Below the pieces are notes generated by a model. That model saw only the letters and a program-made list of their open reading frames with translations. It did not search any database and was not told the origin of the DNA. A DNA stretch of 64,000 bases from assembly GCF_902499335.1 (NCBI RefSeq), contig NZ_CABVQK010000012.1, forward strand, positions 124,001 through 188,000, written 5' to 3'. The position numbers and the translations under genes were made by a program. This DNA is from Burkholderia lata (GTDB taxonomy: Bacteria > Pseudomonadota > Gammaproteobacteria > Burkholderiales > Burkholderiaceae). The first letter of the stretch is position 1. The number at the start of each line of letters is the position of its first letter. This document shows positions 20,574-30,017 of this stretch, piece after piece.

Positions 20574-20954
20574 TTAGTCGATCAGCTTGCTGTAGGCGGC
20601 AGCGTCGAGCAGGCTGTCGGTCGATGCGCCGGCCGCGAGCTTGATCTTGAACAGCCATGCGTCATACGCATCGCCATTCACGTCTTCCGGCGTGTCGACC
20701 ACGTCGGTGTTGATCGCGACGACTTCGCCGGTCACGGGCGAGTAGATGTCCGACGCGGCTTTCACCGACTCGACGACGCCGATCGCGTCGCCTGCCTTGA
20801 CCTGCGTGCCGACTTTCGGCAGCTCGAGGAACACGATGTCGCCAAGCGTGTTCTGCGCGTGATCGGTGATGCCGATCGACAGCGTGCCGTCTGCTTCGGT
20901 GCGGATCCATTCGTGTTCGTCGGTGTATTTCAGATCGGCCGGGACGTTGCTCAT
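20574..20954 (-). CDS. gcvH: Glycine cleavage system H-protein (lipoyl carrier)
   Basis: 126-aa lipoylated shuttle protein that carries the aminomethyl group from GcvP to GcvT. The start ATG at 20954 has an AGGAG site 8 nt upstream. The family opening MSNVPADLKYTDEHEWI is followed by the lipoylation site ESVKAASD, with the lysine at residue 65. It lies between gcvT and gcvP. The gap on the gcvT side (20955-21072) has several GC-rich self-complementary stretches but no T-run. Confidence 0.97.
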   Translation of the reverse strand: MSNVPADLKYTDEHEWIRTEADGTLSIGITDHAQNTLGDIVFLELPKVGTQVKAGDAIGVVESVKAASDIYSPVTGEVVAINTDVVDTPEDVNGDAYDAWLFKIKLAAGASTDSLLDAAAYSKLID

Positions 20955-21072
20955 CGGATGCTCCTGATTTAAAGGGTTTGTTCGTTTTGCTGGCGCGCCG
21001 CCGGGGCGCGCCGGGTGTGGTGTTGCGCCGGGCGCCATCTCCCGGCTTCCCGGGAGGCGGGCCTCCCGGCCG

Positions 21073-22191
21073 TTACGCAGCGAGGACCTTGCCGTTGCGC
21101 ACGAACGGCAGTTTTACCACGCGCGCGGGAAGATTCTTGTCTCGAATTTGCACCTGGACCAGGTCGCCGATCTGGACGGCCGCCGGCACGCGCGCGAACG
21201 CGATCGATTCCTGCATCGACGGCGAGAACGTGCCGCTCGTGATCTCGCCTTCGCCGTGCGGCGTGACGACTTTCTGGTGCGCGCGCAGCACGCCGCCCGC
21301 CTTGCCGTTTTCCTTTTGCAGGATCAGGCCGACGAACGCGGCGCGGGTGCCGTTGGCTTCCAGTGCGGCGCGGCCGACGAAGTCGCGCGGCGCGGAGAGG
21401 TCGACCGTCCACGCGAGGCCCGCGTCGAGCGGCGAGACGGTGTCGTCCATGTCCTGGCCGTACAGGTTCATGCCGGCCTCGAGGCGCAGCGTGTCGCGTG
21501 CGCCGAGCCCGCACGGGCGCACGCCGTTTTGCTGCAGCGCGTTCCACAGCGCTTCGACGTGCACGGCCGGGACGATCACTTCGAAGCCGTCTTCACCGGT
21601 GTAGCCGGTGCGCGCGACGGTGAGATCGCCGAACGGCGTGCCGGCGACCTGTGCGGCATTGAACGGCTTCAGTTCGCTCGTCGCGGCACGCGCGGCGGGC
21701 ACGGTCGACCAGGCCTTTTCGCGTGCGTTCGGGCCCTGAACGGCGACGATCGCGAAATCGCGGCGCGGCGTGATGGTGACGCCGAAGCCGCCTTGCTCGT
21801 TCAGCTGGTTGAACCACGCGATGTCTTTCTCGGCCGTGCCGGCGTTGACGACGACGCGGAAGAATTCTTCGGTGAAGTAATAGACGATCAGGTCGTCGAT
21901 GACGCCGCCCTGCGGATTGAGCAGGCACGAGTAGAGTGCCTTGCCGGGCGTCTTGAGCTTGCCGACGTTGTTCGCGATCGCATGCTCGAAGAACGCGCGC
22001 ACGCGGCTGCCGGTGAAATCGACGACGCACATGTGCGACACGTCGAACACGCCGGCGTCGGTGCGCACGGCTTCATGTTCTTCGATCTGCGAGCCGTAGT
22101 TGACGGGCATGTCCCAGCCGCCGAAGTCGACCATGCGGGCATTGAGCGCGCGGTGCGCGGCGTTGAGCGGGGTGTGATTCAGTGCAGTCAT
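21073..22191 (-). CDS. gcvT: Aminomethyltransferase (glycine cleavage T-protein)
   Basis: 372-aa T-protein that transfers the one-carbon unit from lipoyl-GcvH to tetrahydrofolate, releasing ammonia. The start at 22191 gives the usual opening TPLNAAHRALNARMVDFGGW. DVSHM and GYTGEDGFEV later in the sequence are family hallmarks of the folate-binding domain. It is the first gene of gcvT-gcvH-gcvP and sits directly behind a tandem glycine riboswitch, so expression should rise with glycine. Confidence 0.97.
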   Translation of the reverse strand: MTALNHTPLNAAHRALNARMVDFGGWDMPVNYGSQIEEHEAVRTDAGVFDVSHMCVVDFTGSRVRAFFEHAIANNVGKLKTPGKALYSCLLNPQGGVIDDLIVYYFTEEFFRVVVNAGTAEKDIAWFNQLNEQGGFGVTITPRRDFAIVAVQGPNAREKAWSTVPAARAATSELKPFNAAQVAGTPFGDLTVARTGYTGEDGFEVIVPAVHVEALWNALQQNGVRPCGLGARDTLRLEAGMNLYGQDMDDTVSPLDAGLAWTVDLSAPRDFVGRAALEANGTRAAFVGLILQKENGKAGGVLRAHQKVVTPHGEGEITSGTFSPSMQESIAFARVPAAVQIGDLVQVQIRDKNLPARVVKLPFVRNGKVLAA

Positions 22192-22279
22192 CGAGGCCTC
22201 AGGCAAGGCGCTTGCGCGCGGATCAGAACGGCCATGTGCCGACCACCGCGGCCGACGGCCTGCGAGCGATCCGGTACAT

Positions 22280-22540
22280 GCCCCTCTGTCCTCGATACCT
22301 GAGAGATTGCGCTGCCGGCCAAGCCTGGCGAACGCGCGCCCCTTCGGTGGGCAGCTTGCCCGCGCAGCTGATGCGCTGCGGGCTACTGCCGCTCTCCAGA
22401 GTGCGGGGAGAGTGGGCCCGCGCAATGCGCGGACGGGATTCCCCGACGCGGTCGGTCCTTTTGCCTGAGAGTTTGCGGGTGTGCCCCTTCGGCGGTGCAA
22501 CCGGTGTTGAAACAGCACGGTGACACGCTCTCCCGACGCG
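22280..22540 (-). ncRNA. Tandem glycine riboswitch (two aptamers) controlling gcvT
   Basis: The leader of gcvT read on the minus strand shows two copies of the glycine-aptamer core. The first (about 22538-22452) has GGGAGAGCG, CCGAAGGGGCA and ends CTCTCAGGCAAAAGGACCG. The second (about 22402-22284) has GGAGAGCG, ACCGAAGGGGCG and ends TCTCTCAGGTATCGAGGACAG. The two are joined by a short linker, as in cooperative gcvT riboswitches, and the second ends about 90 nt before the gcvT start. Glycine binding is expected to turn the operon on. I did not fold the expression platform. Confidence 0.95.
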
Positions 22541-22658
22541 TGCGGGCGACTGTACGCGAGCGGGTGGGCCTTGTCAATTTGAGCAAAAGAATGTCGCTTC
22601 GCGACAAGCGGCGGCAGCCGGTGCCGCCGCTTTTTCCGCTCCGGCGGGCGCCGGTGCG

Positions 22659-23021
22659 TTACTCGCCGATCGCGCGCGCGGCCGTGTCGAGTTCCTGGTT
22701 CAGCACGCGCTGCTCGTCGCCGGACAGGCCGCCGCTGTGCTGCGCGGACATGTCGTTCGATTCCTGGCGGATCACGTCGAGGCGGTGGTGAAGCTGTGCG
22801 CCGTACGGCGGCGGGTAGTAGCCGCCGTTTACACGCGCATCGATGCGGCGGTGCAGGTTATCGATCCGGCCCTGGATCTGCTGCATCCGCTCGTTCGCGA
22901 CGACCTGCGGATTCGGCCGCGGCGGGGGGGCCGGGCGGACCGGCTGCTGCGGCTGCACGATACAGGCCGCAAGCGAGGAAACCAGAGCGCAGCACACTGC
23001 CGCGCGAATCAACCGTTGCAT
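22659..23021 (-). CDS. Small outer-membrane-type lipoprotein
   Basis: 120-aa predicted lipoprotein. The start ATG at 23021 has AGGAG 7 nt upstream; an ATG at 23027 is too close to it. The signal peptide MQRLIRAAVCCALVSSLAAC ends in the lipobox LAAC, so Cys20 would be lipidated. Residue +2 is Ile, compatible with sorting to the outer membrane. A Pro/Gln-rich linker (PQQPVRPAPPPRP) is followed by a helical, charged segment resembling a coiled coil (MQQIQGRIDNLHRRIDARV). Function unknown. The two sides are a riboswitch and an oxidoreductase, giving no clue. Confidence 0.78.
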   Translation of the reverse strand: MQRLIRAAVCCALVSSLAACIVQPQQPVRPAPPPRPNPQVVANERMQQIQGRIDNLHRRIDARVNGGYYPPPYGAQLHHRLDVIRQESNDMSAQHSGGLSGDEQRVLNQELDTAARAIGE

Positions 23022-23179
23022 CAACATTCTCCTGACGGATTGGTGTCGGATCGACTTTTTTGAGAAACGCGTCAGACCGGTCGGACGCTGACTTTCGTTC
23101 CCCCGGCATTTGTAACCGAATGTTCCGGCTGATCCAAATGCGCGTGCGCCGGCCGGTCGCCACCGGCCGGCGCACGGTG

Positions 23180-24232
23180 TCAGATCGTGCGGCGTACGAA
23201 CGGCAGCCGGCGGCCGTCGTGCTCGCTCTGCGCGGCGAGCTCGATGATCGTCATCACGTCGACGGCGTCCTGCGGGGTGACGGGGAACGGCGCGCCGTCG
23301 CGGATCGATGCGGCGAGCGCCCGGTAGAACTCCGCGTACTGGCCGTCGAGCGTCGGCACCGGGCGCTCGACCTCGACGTCGCCGTCGAGCACGCGCAGCA
23401 GGCCGGGCGGGTTGCCGCCGCCGAATTCGACGTCGTCTGCCGTGAGGCCGGCCTTGAGCTGGTCTTCCTGCGTGTCGAGCCCGAACTTCTGGTAGCTGCC
23501 GCGCGTGCCGTGCAGTGTGAAGCGCGCGGGTTCGATCGCCGACAGCGCGCTCGCATGCAGCGCGACGTCCTTGTCCGGATAGCCGAGTTGAAGGTGCACG
23601 AAATCGGGCGCGGTGCCGTTGTCGCGGCGCGTCTTGACGGTCGCGCCGACCGTTTCCGGCAGGCCGAACAGCGCGAGCGCCTGATCGATCAGGTGCGGGC
23701 CGAGGTCGAGCAGCAGGCCGCCGCCGCGGGCGGGCTCCTCGCGCCAGCGCGTGCGCGGCGTCGGGCGGAAGCGGTCGAAGTGCGATTCGAAACAGGTAAG
23801 CCGGCCGAGCTCGCCCGATTCGACGACGCGGCGCACGGTGAGGAAATCGCCGTCCCAGCGGCGGTTGTGGAACGGCGCGAACAGCCGGCTGCGCGCGTTC
23901 GCGAGCCGCGCGAGCGCGAGCGCCTCGTCGGCGGTGAGCGTGACGGGCTTGTCGACGACCACGTGGCGGCCGGCTTCGAGCACCTGGCGCGCGAGCGCGA
24001 AGTGCGTGTCGTTCGGCGTGGCGATCACCACGCACTCGATGTCGTCGAGGCCGAGCAGTGTGTCGAGATCGGGGACGACGCGCGCGCCCGGATACGCAGC
24101 CTGCGCGCGATCGGGCTGACCCGTCGCGATCGCGGTGACTTCGGTACGGCCGCTCGTGGCAATCACGGGCGCGTGGAACGTCGCGCCGGCGAAACCGAAA
24201 CCCATCAAACCAATCCTGAGCAATGACGACAT
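23180..24232 (-). CDS. Gfo/Idh/MocA-family NAD(P)-dependent oxidoreductase
   Basis: 350-aa dehydrogenase with an N-terminal Rossmann fold (LLRIGLMGFGFAGATFHAP, residues 4-22) and the family motif DKPVTLTADEALAL near residue 95, whose lysine sits by the substrate. The C-terminal alpha/beta domain includes GGGLLLDLGPHLIDQAL, where the histidine is the likely catalytic residue. Members oxidise sugars or inositols; the substrate here is unknown. The closest resemblance is to YdgJ/IolW-type enzymes. A monocistronic unit is likely. Confidence 0.88.
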   Translation of the reverse strand: MSSLLRIGLMGFGFAGATFHAPVIATSGRTEVTAIATGQPDRAQAAYPGARVVPDLDTLLGLDDIECVVIATPNDTHFALARQVLEAGRHVVVDKPVTLTADEALALARLANARSRLFAPFHNRRWDGDFLTVRRVVESGELGRLTCFESHFDRFRPTPRTRWREEPARGGGLLLDLGPHLIDQALALFGLPETVGATVKTRRDNGTAPDFVHLQLGYPDKDVALHASALSAIEPARFTLHGTRGSYQKFGLDTQEDQLKAGLTADDVEFGGGNPPGLLRVLDGDVEVERPVPTLDGQYAEFYRALAASIRDGAPFPVTPQDAVDVMTIIELAAQSEHDGRRLPFVRRTI

Positions 24233-24468
24233 GGCAATCCCTGGCTGCGAAGGAAACTAAAGGATGGTGCGCCGAGACGGCGCGAAGACGACCGGCTATT
24301 TTGGCATGGCGCCGCCGCTTGCACCGGCGCGTTCGGGCGAAACGCGCGGTGCGATGCGGCGCTTGCGCAAGGAAAGACGGCATTTTGCGCGGGCCCGCGT
24401 GTCGTGCGCACGGGGTTGCCTGCCAGCCCGTGCGATGAACGGCTGCCGCAGGGGCGCCGCCCGGAGCG

Positions 24469-25176
24469 TCATGCGGTTGCCCGCTGCAGCACGGCGGCGG
24501 CGACCTGCGAGGCCCACACGGCGCAGGCGGTTGCGCCGGGATGGAAGCCGTCGGTGGCCATCAGGTGGTGCTCGAGCGGCAGCTCGACGCGCAGGAACGT
24601 GCAGCGCGGCTGCGTGGCGGCCCAACCGGCGAGCGCCGTGTTGAGTCGCTTCGCGCGCAGCCCGAGATACCACGCGAGCGGCTGCGGCAGCGCTGGAAAG
24701 CGCTCCATCGGCGGCACCGCCGACAGGATCGCGTGCCCGACCCGGAAGCGTGCGGCGAGCAGCCGGACGAGCTCGGCCTGCTGCGCCTGCCAGCGGGCCG
24801 GCGGCACGCCGCCCGTCACGTCGTTAACGCCGAGCGACGTGACGGCCACGTCGAACGGCTCGGCCGGCTCGGCGGCTAGCCAGTCGACCAGCTCCCGCGT
24901 GGTCAGGCCGGTGCGCGCGAGCAGCTTCCAGCTCACGCGATGGGTGGCCGCGAGCGCATTCGCCAGTTGCCCGGACAGCGCATCGCGCTGCGTCGCGACG
25001 CCGACGCCCGCGGCGGCCGAATCGCCGACCACCAGCACGCGCAGCGGCGGGCCGTCGCCCGCCACGCCGTCGCGCGGGCCGGCGGCCTCGGGCAGCCGCG
25101 GCGTGACGCGGCGCACGTAGCGCCCCTGCGCGAACAGCAGCGGGCCAAGGGCGGCGGTGGCGAACGGGTATCCCAT
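24469..25176 (-). CDS. SGNH/GDSL-type hydrolase
   Basis: 235-aa serine esterase/lipase of the SGNH fold. Block I is VVGDSAAAGVGV (Ser in GDS, about residue 50). Block III is LGVNDVTGG (Asn). Block V is DGFHPG, with the Asp-His pair near residue 213. The start is set at the ATG at 25176 (MGYPFATAALGPLLF, a hydrophobic N-terminal anchor or signal). No clear ribosome-binding site is seen, and the extension upstream overlaps the rep promoter. It is divergent from rep. Substrate unknown. Confidence 0.78.
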   Translation of the reverse strand: MGYPFATAALGPLLFAQGRYVRRVTPRLPEAAGPRDGVAGDGPPLRVLVVGDSAAAGVGVATQRDALSGQLANALAATHRVSWKLLARTGLTTRELVDWLAAEPAEPFDVAVTSLGVNDVTGGVPPARWQAQQAELVRLLAARFRVGHAILSAVPPMERFPALPQPLAWYLGLRAKRLNTALAGWAATQPRCTFLRVELPLEHHLMATDGFHPGATACAVWASQVAAAVLQRATA

Positions 25177-25462
25177 GATGTCGATCCGGTAGCGGTTCAG
25201 GTGAGGCAAACAGCCCGGCGCGGGGCGGCGCCGGAGTGGACATATTGTGGCCGATCGGTGCGCGAACGGGGCTGGATTGGCCGGACGGACAGGGGGCGGC
25301 CGGCCAGTCGGCCCGCGCAGCCCCGCCCGGCGGCGCTCCGGAAAAGCACGCCGCCGACGTGTTAACATGCCCGTCCTGCCCGCGTGTCCGCCTGCTTCGC
25401 CAGCCTGCCGCGCACGGCATCCTCCCGGCGTTCCGCCGTCAACCGCAACACCATCCGTCATC

Positions 25463-27550
25463 ATGTCCGCAGGCCTCAATCCCGCCCAGAACGAAGCGGT
25501 GCGCTACCTCGACGGCCCCTGTCTCGTGCTCGCCGGCGCGGGCAGCGGCAAGACCCGCGTGATCACGCAGAAGATCGCGCACCTGATCGAAGCGAAAGGC
25601 TTCGAGCCGCGCCACATCGCCGCCGTCACGTTCACGAACAAGGCGGCCGCCGAAATGCGCGAGCGCGTGTCGAAGCTGCTCGAGGGCAAGACGCTCACCA
25701 CGCCCGGCAAGGAAGGCCGCAAGGTGCCCGTCAACCAGCTCACCGTCTGCACGTTCCACTCGCTCGGTGTGCAGATCCTGCGCCAGGAGGCCGAGCACGT
25801 CGGCCTGAAGCCGCAGTTCTCGATCATGGATTCGGACGACTGCTTCGGGATGATCCAGGAGCAGATCGGCACGACCGACAAGGGCCTGATCCGCAAGATC
25901 CAGAGCACCATCTCGCTGTGGAAGAACGGCCTGATCATGCCCGAGGAGGCGATGACGATCGCGGCCAACGAGGACGAGCACCAGGCCGCGCTGGTCTACC
26001 GCAACTACGTCGCGACGCTGCATGCGTACCAGGCGGTCGACTTCGACGACCTGATCCGCCTGCCCGCCGAGCTGTTCGCGAAGAACGAGCAGGTGCGCGA
26101 CCGCTGGCAGAACAAGCTGCGCTACCTGCTGATCGACGAGTACCAGGACACCAACGCGTGCCAGTACGAGCTGCTGAAGCTGCTCGCGGGCCCGCGCGCC
26201 GCGTTCACCGCGGTGGGCGACGACGACCAGGCGATCTACGGCTGGCGCGGCGCGACGCTCGAGAATCTCGCGCAGCTCGGCAAGGATTTCCCGAAGCTGC
26301 ACCTGGTCAAGCTCGAGCAGAACTACCGGTCGACGGTGCGCATCCTCACCGCCGCGAACAACGTGATCGCGAACAACCCGAAACTGTTCGAGAAGAAGCT
26401 GTGGTCCGAGCACGGGATGGGCGATTCGATCACCGTCACGCCGTGCAACGACGAGGAGCATGAAGCCGAATCGGTCGTGTTCCGGCTGTCCGCGCACAAG
26501 TTCGAGCGGCGCGCGCAGTTCCGCGACTACGCGATTCTGTACCGCGGCAACTTCCAGGCGCGGATCTTCGAACAGGTGCTGCGGCGCGAGCGGATCCCGT
26601 ACGTGCTGTCGGGCGGCCAGTCGTTCTTCGACAAGGCCGAGATCAAGGATCTGTGCGCGTACCTGCGACTGATCGCGAACGCCGACGACGATCCCGCGTT
26701 CATCCGCGCGGTCACGACGCCGCGCCGCGGGATCGGCAACACGACGCTCGAAGCACTCGGCTCGTTCGCGGGCCAGGCGAAGGTGTCGCTGTTCGAGGCC
26801 GTGTACATGGGCGGGATCGAGGCGCGGCTGTCCGCGCGGCAGGTCGAGCCGCTGCGGATGTTCTGCGACTTCATCCAGCGCCTGACCGAGCGCGCGGACA
26901 AGGATCCTGCCACCGCCGTGCTCGACGACATGATGGAAGCGATCCACTACGAGGCGTACCTGTACGACGCGTTCGACGAGCGGCAGGCGCAGTCGAAGTG
27001 GCAGAACGTGCTCGAATTCCTCGAATGGCTGAAGCGCAAGGGCACGAAGCCCGAGACGGAGGCCGTCGACGGCGAGGCGGAAGGCTTCCACAACGCGGAC
27101 GGGCTCGCCGATACGGGCAAGAACCTGCTCGGCCTGATCCAGACCGTCGCGCTGATGTCGATGCTCGAGGGCAAGGACGAGGATCCGGACGCCGTGCGGC
27201 TGTCGACCGTCCATGCGTCGAAGGGGCTCGAGTATCCGCACGTGTTCCTGGTCGGCGTCGAGGAAGGCATCATGCCGCACCGTGGCGGCAGCGAGGACGA
27301 CGGCCCGATCGACAACGAGCGGATCGAGGAGGAGCGCCGGCTGATGTACGTCGCGATCACGCGTGCGCAGCGAAGCCTGCACCTGAACTGGTGCAAGAAG
27401 CGCAAGCGGGCGCGCGAGACGGTCGTGTGCGAGCCGTCGCGCTTCATCCCCGAGATGGGGCTCGACGACGCGCCGCCGCCCACGCCCGAGGAGGCGCCGA
27501 TGTCGCCGAAGGACCGGCTCGCGAGCCTGAAGGCGTTGCTGCAGAAGTGA
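25463..27550 (+). CDS. rep: ATP-dependent DNA helicase Rep
   Basis: 3'-5' superfamily I helicase (UvrD/Rep family) that clears proteins ahead of the replisome and restarts forks. The start ATG at 25463 gives 695 aa and the family opening MSAGLNPAQNEAVRYLDGPC. Walker A GAGSGKT is at residues 25-31, the Walker B/motif II LIDEYQDTN near 225, and motif IV-VI segments AIYGWRGA, EQNYRS and VAITRAQRSL follow. Rep rather than UvrD is preferred by the opening and by the C-terminus rich in acidic and Pro residues. It ends before a bidirectional-looking terminator. Confidence 0.92.
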   Translation: MSAGLNPAQNEAVRYLDGPCLVLAGAGSGKTRVITQKIAHLIEAKGFEPRHIAAVTFTNKAAAEMRERVSKLLEGKTLTTPGKEGRKVPVNQLTVCTFHSLGVQILRQEAEHVGLKPQFSIMDSDDCFGMIQEQIGTTDKGLIRKIQSTISLWKNGLIMPEEAMTIAANEDEHQAALVYRNYVATLHAYQAVDFDDLIRLPAELFAKNEQVRDRWQNKLRYLLIDEYQDTNACQYELLKLLAGPRAAFTAVGDDDQAIYGWRGATLENLAQLGKDFPKLHLVKLEQNYRSTVRILTAANNVIANNPKLFEKKLWSEHGMGDSITVTPCNDEEHEAESVVFRLSAHKFERRAQFRDYAILYRGNFQARIFEQVLRRERIPYVLSGGQSFFDKAEIKDLCAYLRLIANADDDPAFIRAVTTPRRGIGNTTLEALGSFAGQAKVSLFEAVYMGGIEARLSARQVEPLRMFCDFIQRLTERADKDPATAVLDDMMEAIHYEAYLYDAFDERQAQSKWQNVLEFLEWLKRKGTKPETEAVDGEAEGFHNADGLADTGKNLLGLIQTVALMSMLEGKDEDPDAVRLSTVHASKGLEYPHVFLVGVEEGIMPHRGGSEDDGPIDNERIEEERRLMYVAITRAQRSLHLNWCKKRKRARETVVCEPSRFIPEMGLDDAPPPTPEEAPMSPKDRLASLKALLQK

Positions 27551-27610
27551 TGCGGCGGTGCCGCCGGGCGCACGGCGTTTTCCGGCAATCCGGTAGTCCG
27601 CCAGCCAAAC

Positions 27611-27648
27611 AAAACCCCCGCGATGCGTGTGCGTCGCGGGGGTTTTTT
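27611..27648. terminator. Bidirectional terminator between rep and a cytochrome gene
   Basis: Long inverted repeat AAAACCCCCGCGA (27611-27623) / TCGCGGGGGTTTT (27634-27646) with a 10-nt loop. T-runs are on both strands (TTTTTT after the right arm, TTTT on the minus strand). It lies between two convergent genes and can end both transcripts. Confidence 0.92.
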
Positions 27649-27668
27649 ACTGGACGGCGGGGCCGGCG

Positions 27669-28559
27669 TTACTTCGACGCGTTGACCATGTAGTCGACGG
27701 CGGCCTTCACGTCGGCGTCCGACGCGTTCGACCCGCCCTTCGGCGGCATCGCGCCCTTGCCGTGCAGCGCGTAGTTGTAGACCGTATCCATCGAGTCCTT
27801 CAGGCGCGGCGCCCAGTCTTCCTTGCTGCCGAACTTCGGCGCGCCGAGCACGCCTGCCGCGTGGCAGGCCTGGCAGGTCGACGTGTACAGCGCCTTGCCG
27901 GCGTCGGCGCCGGCCGGGGCGGCCGCGGCTGCGGGCGCTTCGCCGGCCTTCGGGATCGCGGCGATCGCCGCTTGTGCCGCGGCGACTTGCGCGCTGGCGG
28001 CGTCGGCTGCGCCCGATGCCGCTGCGGCACCGCCGGCGGCCGGTGCGGCATTGGCGGCAGGCGCGGCAGGTTCGGGGAAGTTCGCGCCGTCGTTGTTCGC
28101 CATATAGACGATCGCACGGGCGATTTCATAGTCGCTGACGTCGTCGGGGCTCGTGCCGCCGCGCGGCGGCATCGCGCCCTTGCCGGCGAGGGCCGTCTTC
28201 AGCAGTGTGTCGAAGCCTTGCGAGATGCGCGGCGCCCAGTCGTCCTTGTTGCCGAACTTCGGCGCGCCAGCGGCGCCCGTGCCGTGGCAGGTCACGCAGA
28301 CGGCCTTGTAGACTTCCTCGCCGGTCTTGTACGTGCGGGGCGCGTTGGCGTCCTTCACGTCGACCTTGGCGAGCGGGGCGACACGCGCGGCGACCTGTTC
28401 GTCGGATAGTGCGTCCGTGCCGGCGCCGTAACGGAACGCATGGTTCGCATAGTTGGCGAACAGGACGATCAGGATGATCGGAATCGCGAACGACGCGATG
28501 ATGACGGCAATCAGCTGCCCGGGGGTTTTGACGGGAGATTCGTGGGGTGCTTCGCTCAT
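27669..28559 (-). CDS. Membrane-anchored di-haem cytochrome c (c5-like)
   Basis: 296-aa periplasmic electron carrier tethered by one N-terminal transmembrane helix (LIAVIIASFAIPIILIVLF, residues 16-34). It has two cytochrome c domains, each with a CXXCH haem site (CVTCH and CQACH) and a later methionine ligand region (GKGAMPPRGG and GKGAMPPKGG). The domains are joined by an Ala/Pro-rich linker (about residues 165-215). The repeated WAPRI/WAPRL and MPP motifs point to the cytochrome c5/CycA-like class linked to terminal oxidases. It is convergent with rep. Confidence 0.92.
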   Translation of the reverse strand: MSEAPHESPVKTPGQLIAVIIASFAIPIILIVLFANYANHAFRYGAGTDALSDEQVAARVAPLAKVDVKDANAPRTYKTGEEVYKAVCVTCHGTGAAGAPKFGNKDDWAPRISQGFDTLLKTALAGKGAMPPRGGTSPDDVSDYEIARAIVYMANNDGANFPEPAAPAANAAPAAGGAAAASGAADAASAQVAAAQAAIAAIPKAGEAPAAAAAPAGADAGKALYTSTCQACHAAGVLGAPKFGSKEDWAPRLKDSMDTVYNYALHGKGAMPPKGGSNASDADVKAAVDYMVNASK

Positions 28560-28810
28560 GCTTGCCTCGTCTCCATGAATAGGAATTGTGAGCGCGGTGC
28601 AACGGCAAATGGCAGTCCAATGAAGCCCGGTCGATTATAGACGGAACGTTTACATCACGGCGAGCGGTGCGATGGCGCGTGTTTACCCGCACGCAGCGCG
28701 GCCCGGCGAGGATTCGTCGGGCAAGGTGGACGCGTCATGGGAAACCGGGTATCCTTGCCGTCTTGCCAATCGTGGGCGGCCTGTATATTGGGGTCGCTTC
28801 ACTGTCACAG

Positions 28811-28886
28811 GCGCCCGTAGCTCAATGGATAGAGTACTGCCCTCCGAAGGCAGGGGTTGCTGGTTCGATCCCAGCCGGGCGCGCCA
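28811..28886 (+). tRNA. tRNA-Arg (anticodon CCG)
   Basis: Folds as a complete cloverleaf: acceptor GCGCCCG (28811-28817) pairs with CGGGCGC (28876-28882), and the anticodon stem CTGCC/GGCAG encloses the loop CTCCGAA with anticodon CCG, reading Arg codon CGG. The T-loop GTTCGATC is present and CCA is encoded (28884-28886). Its 3' part from 28842 is the integration site of the P2-like element, so the last ten bases after the core come from the element side of attL. A -10-like TATATT lies at 28784-28789. Confidence 0.97.
28842..28876. repeat. attL core of the P2-like element
   Basis: 35-bp stretch inside the tRNA-Arg gene, from the anticodon loop to the first acceptor base, repeated base for base at 51912-51946. 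An integrase gene ends 26 nt further right. This is the left crossover site. Confidence 0.93.
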
Positions 28887-28901
28887 AGCCTAGTCAGGCT
28901 C

Positions 28902-30017
28902 TCAGCGGTTTTCTCCTTTCGTCGCACTGTCTCGTTGCAGCTGAATTGCAGCTGGCACCGGCACGGGCTCGGCCGTCAGCGGCGTGACCCACTGCGCGAG
29001 GTGGTCGGCCGACAGGTGCGCGTACCGCTGCACCATTTCCATCGTCTCCCATCCGCCCAGCTCCTTGAGTACCTGCAGCGGCGTGCCGCGCTGCACGTGC
29101 CAGCTCGCCCAGGTGTGACGCAGGTCGTGCCAGCGGAAGTCGCTCAGGCCGGCACGCTGCAGCGCCTTGGCCCATGCGGCCGTTGCCGTCTGGTAGACCG
29201 GCCTGCCGCGATAGGTGAACACGCTGTCCGCACATTCCGGCGCGCGCGGGTTCGCGCGCTGGCGGCGCAGCACGGCGATCGCGGTATCCGAAAGCGGCAC
29301 CGTGATGGCCTTGCGCGCCTTCGCCTGATCCGGGTGGATCCACGCGACGCGCCGCGCAAGGTCGACTTGCGACCACCGCAGCCCCGTCACGTTGGAGCGG
29401 CGCAGGCCGGTCTCGAGACTGAAGCGCGCCATGTCGGCGAGATGCGCGGGCAGTTCGGCGAGCAGCCGCTCCGCTTCCGCCGGTGTTAGCCAGCGGATGC
29501 GTTTCGAGACGATCTTCGCGCGTTTCGTGACTGGCGCGCGCTCCAGCCATTCCCATTCGACAGCCGCATTCAACACGGACTTCAGCACGCCGATCACGCG
29601 ACGCACGGTGCCGTCGCTCACGGCGCGGTCAGTCTCGACGATACCGTGCCGCGTGCGCACCATCCGCGGCTCCTGGCGCTTGGCCTGCGCGATCGCGTCG
29701 ACGCGGTTCCGGTCGATATCGGCGAGCGCGACGCCGGACAGGTGCCGATCGAGCCAGCGCAGGTGAATCTTCGATGTTTCGAGGCTGGCGAGGCTCGCGC
29801 GTTCGCCGACGTAGCGCACGACCGCGTCGTTCCACGAATGGCGCGGCTTCGTGCCGAGCCGCGCCTGATTCCACAGGTCGACCTTCAGCCGGTCGTGGAA
29901 TTCCTGGGCCTGCGCTTTGTCGCGGGTGCCAGTGCTTCCCTGTATCGGCGTTCCGCCGCCAGGGGGGTACAGCTTGTATTGCCAGTTCGGGCTGGTTTTG
30001 CGTTTGTAGAGCGACAT
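28902..30017 (-). CDS. int: Tyrosine-recombinase integrase
   Basis: 371-aa site-specific recombinase that inserts the element in tRNA-Arg. The start ATG at 30017 has GGAAAA 8 nt upstream. N-terminal arm-binding and core-binding domains are followed by the catalytic domain: Arg in ETGLRRSNVTG (about residue 205), HDLRHTWASW (His-x-x-Arg, about 298) and the nucleophile in MVQRYAHLS (about 331). All catalytic residues are intact, so it should be active. It lies directly beside attL, as usual, and reads toward the tRNA. Confidence 0.95.
   Translation of the reverse strand: MSLYKRKTSPNWQYKLYPPGGGTPIQGSTGTRDKAQAQEFHDRLKVDLWNQARLGTKPRHSWNDAVVRYVGERASLASLETSKIHLRWLDRHLSGVALADIDRNRVDAIAQAKRQEPRMVRTRHGIVETDRAVSDGTVRRVIGVLKSVLNAAVEWEWLERAPVTKRAKIVSKRIRWLTPAEAERLLAELPAHLADMARFSLETGLRRSNVTGLRWSQVDLARRVAWIHPDQAKARKAITVPLSDTAIAVLRRQRANPRAPECADSVFTYRGRPVYQTATAAWAKALQRAGLSDFRWHDLRHTWASWHVQRGTPLQVLKELGGWETMEMVQRYAHLSADHLAQWVTPLTAEPVPVPAAIQLQRDSATKGENR

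Noticed and set aside
25247..25462. An N-terminal extension of Rep
   Set aside because: The 72 extra codons are Arg/Pro-rich and overlap the SGNH gene's promoter side; the family begins at MSAGLNPAQNEAV.
27611..27648. A riboswitch or small RNA between rep and the cytochrome gene
   Set aside because: The inverted repeat with T-runs on both sides between convergent genes is adequately explained as a bidirectional terminator.
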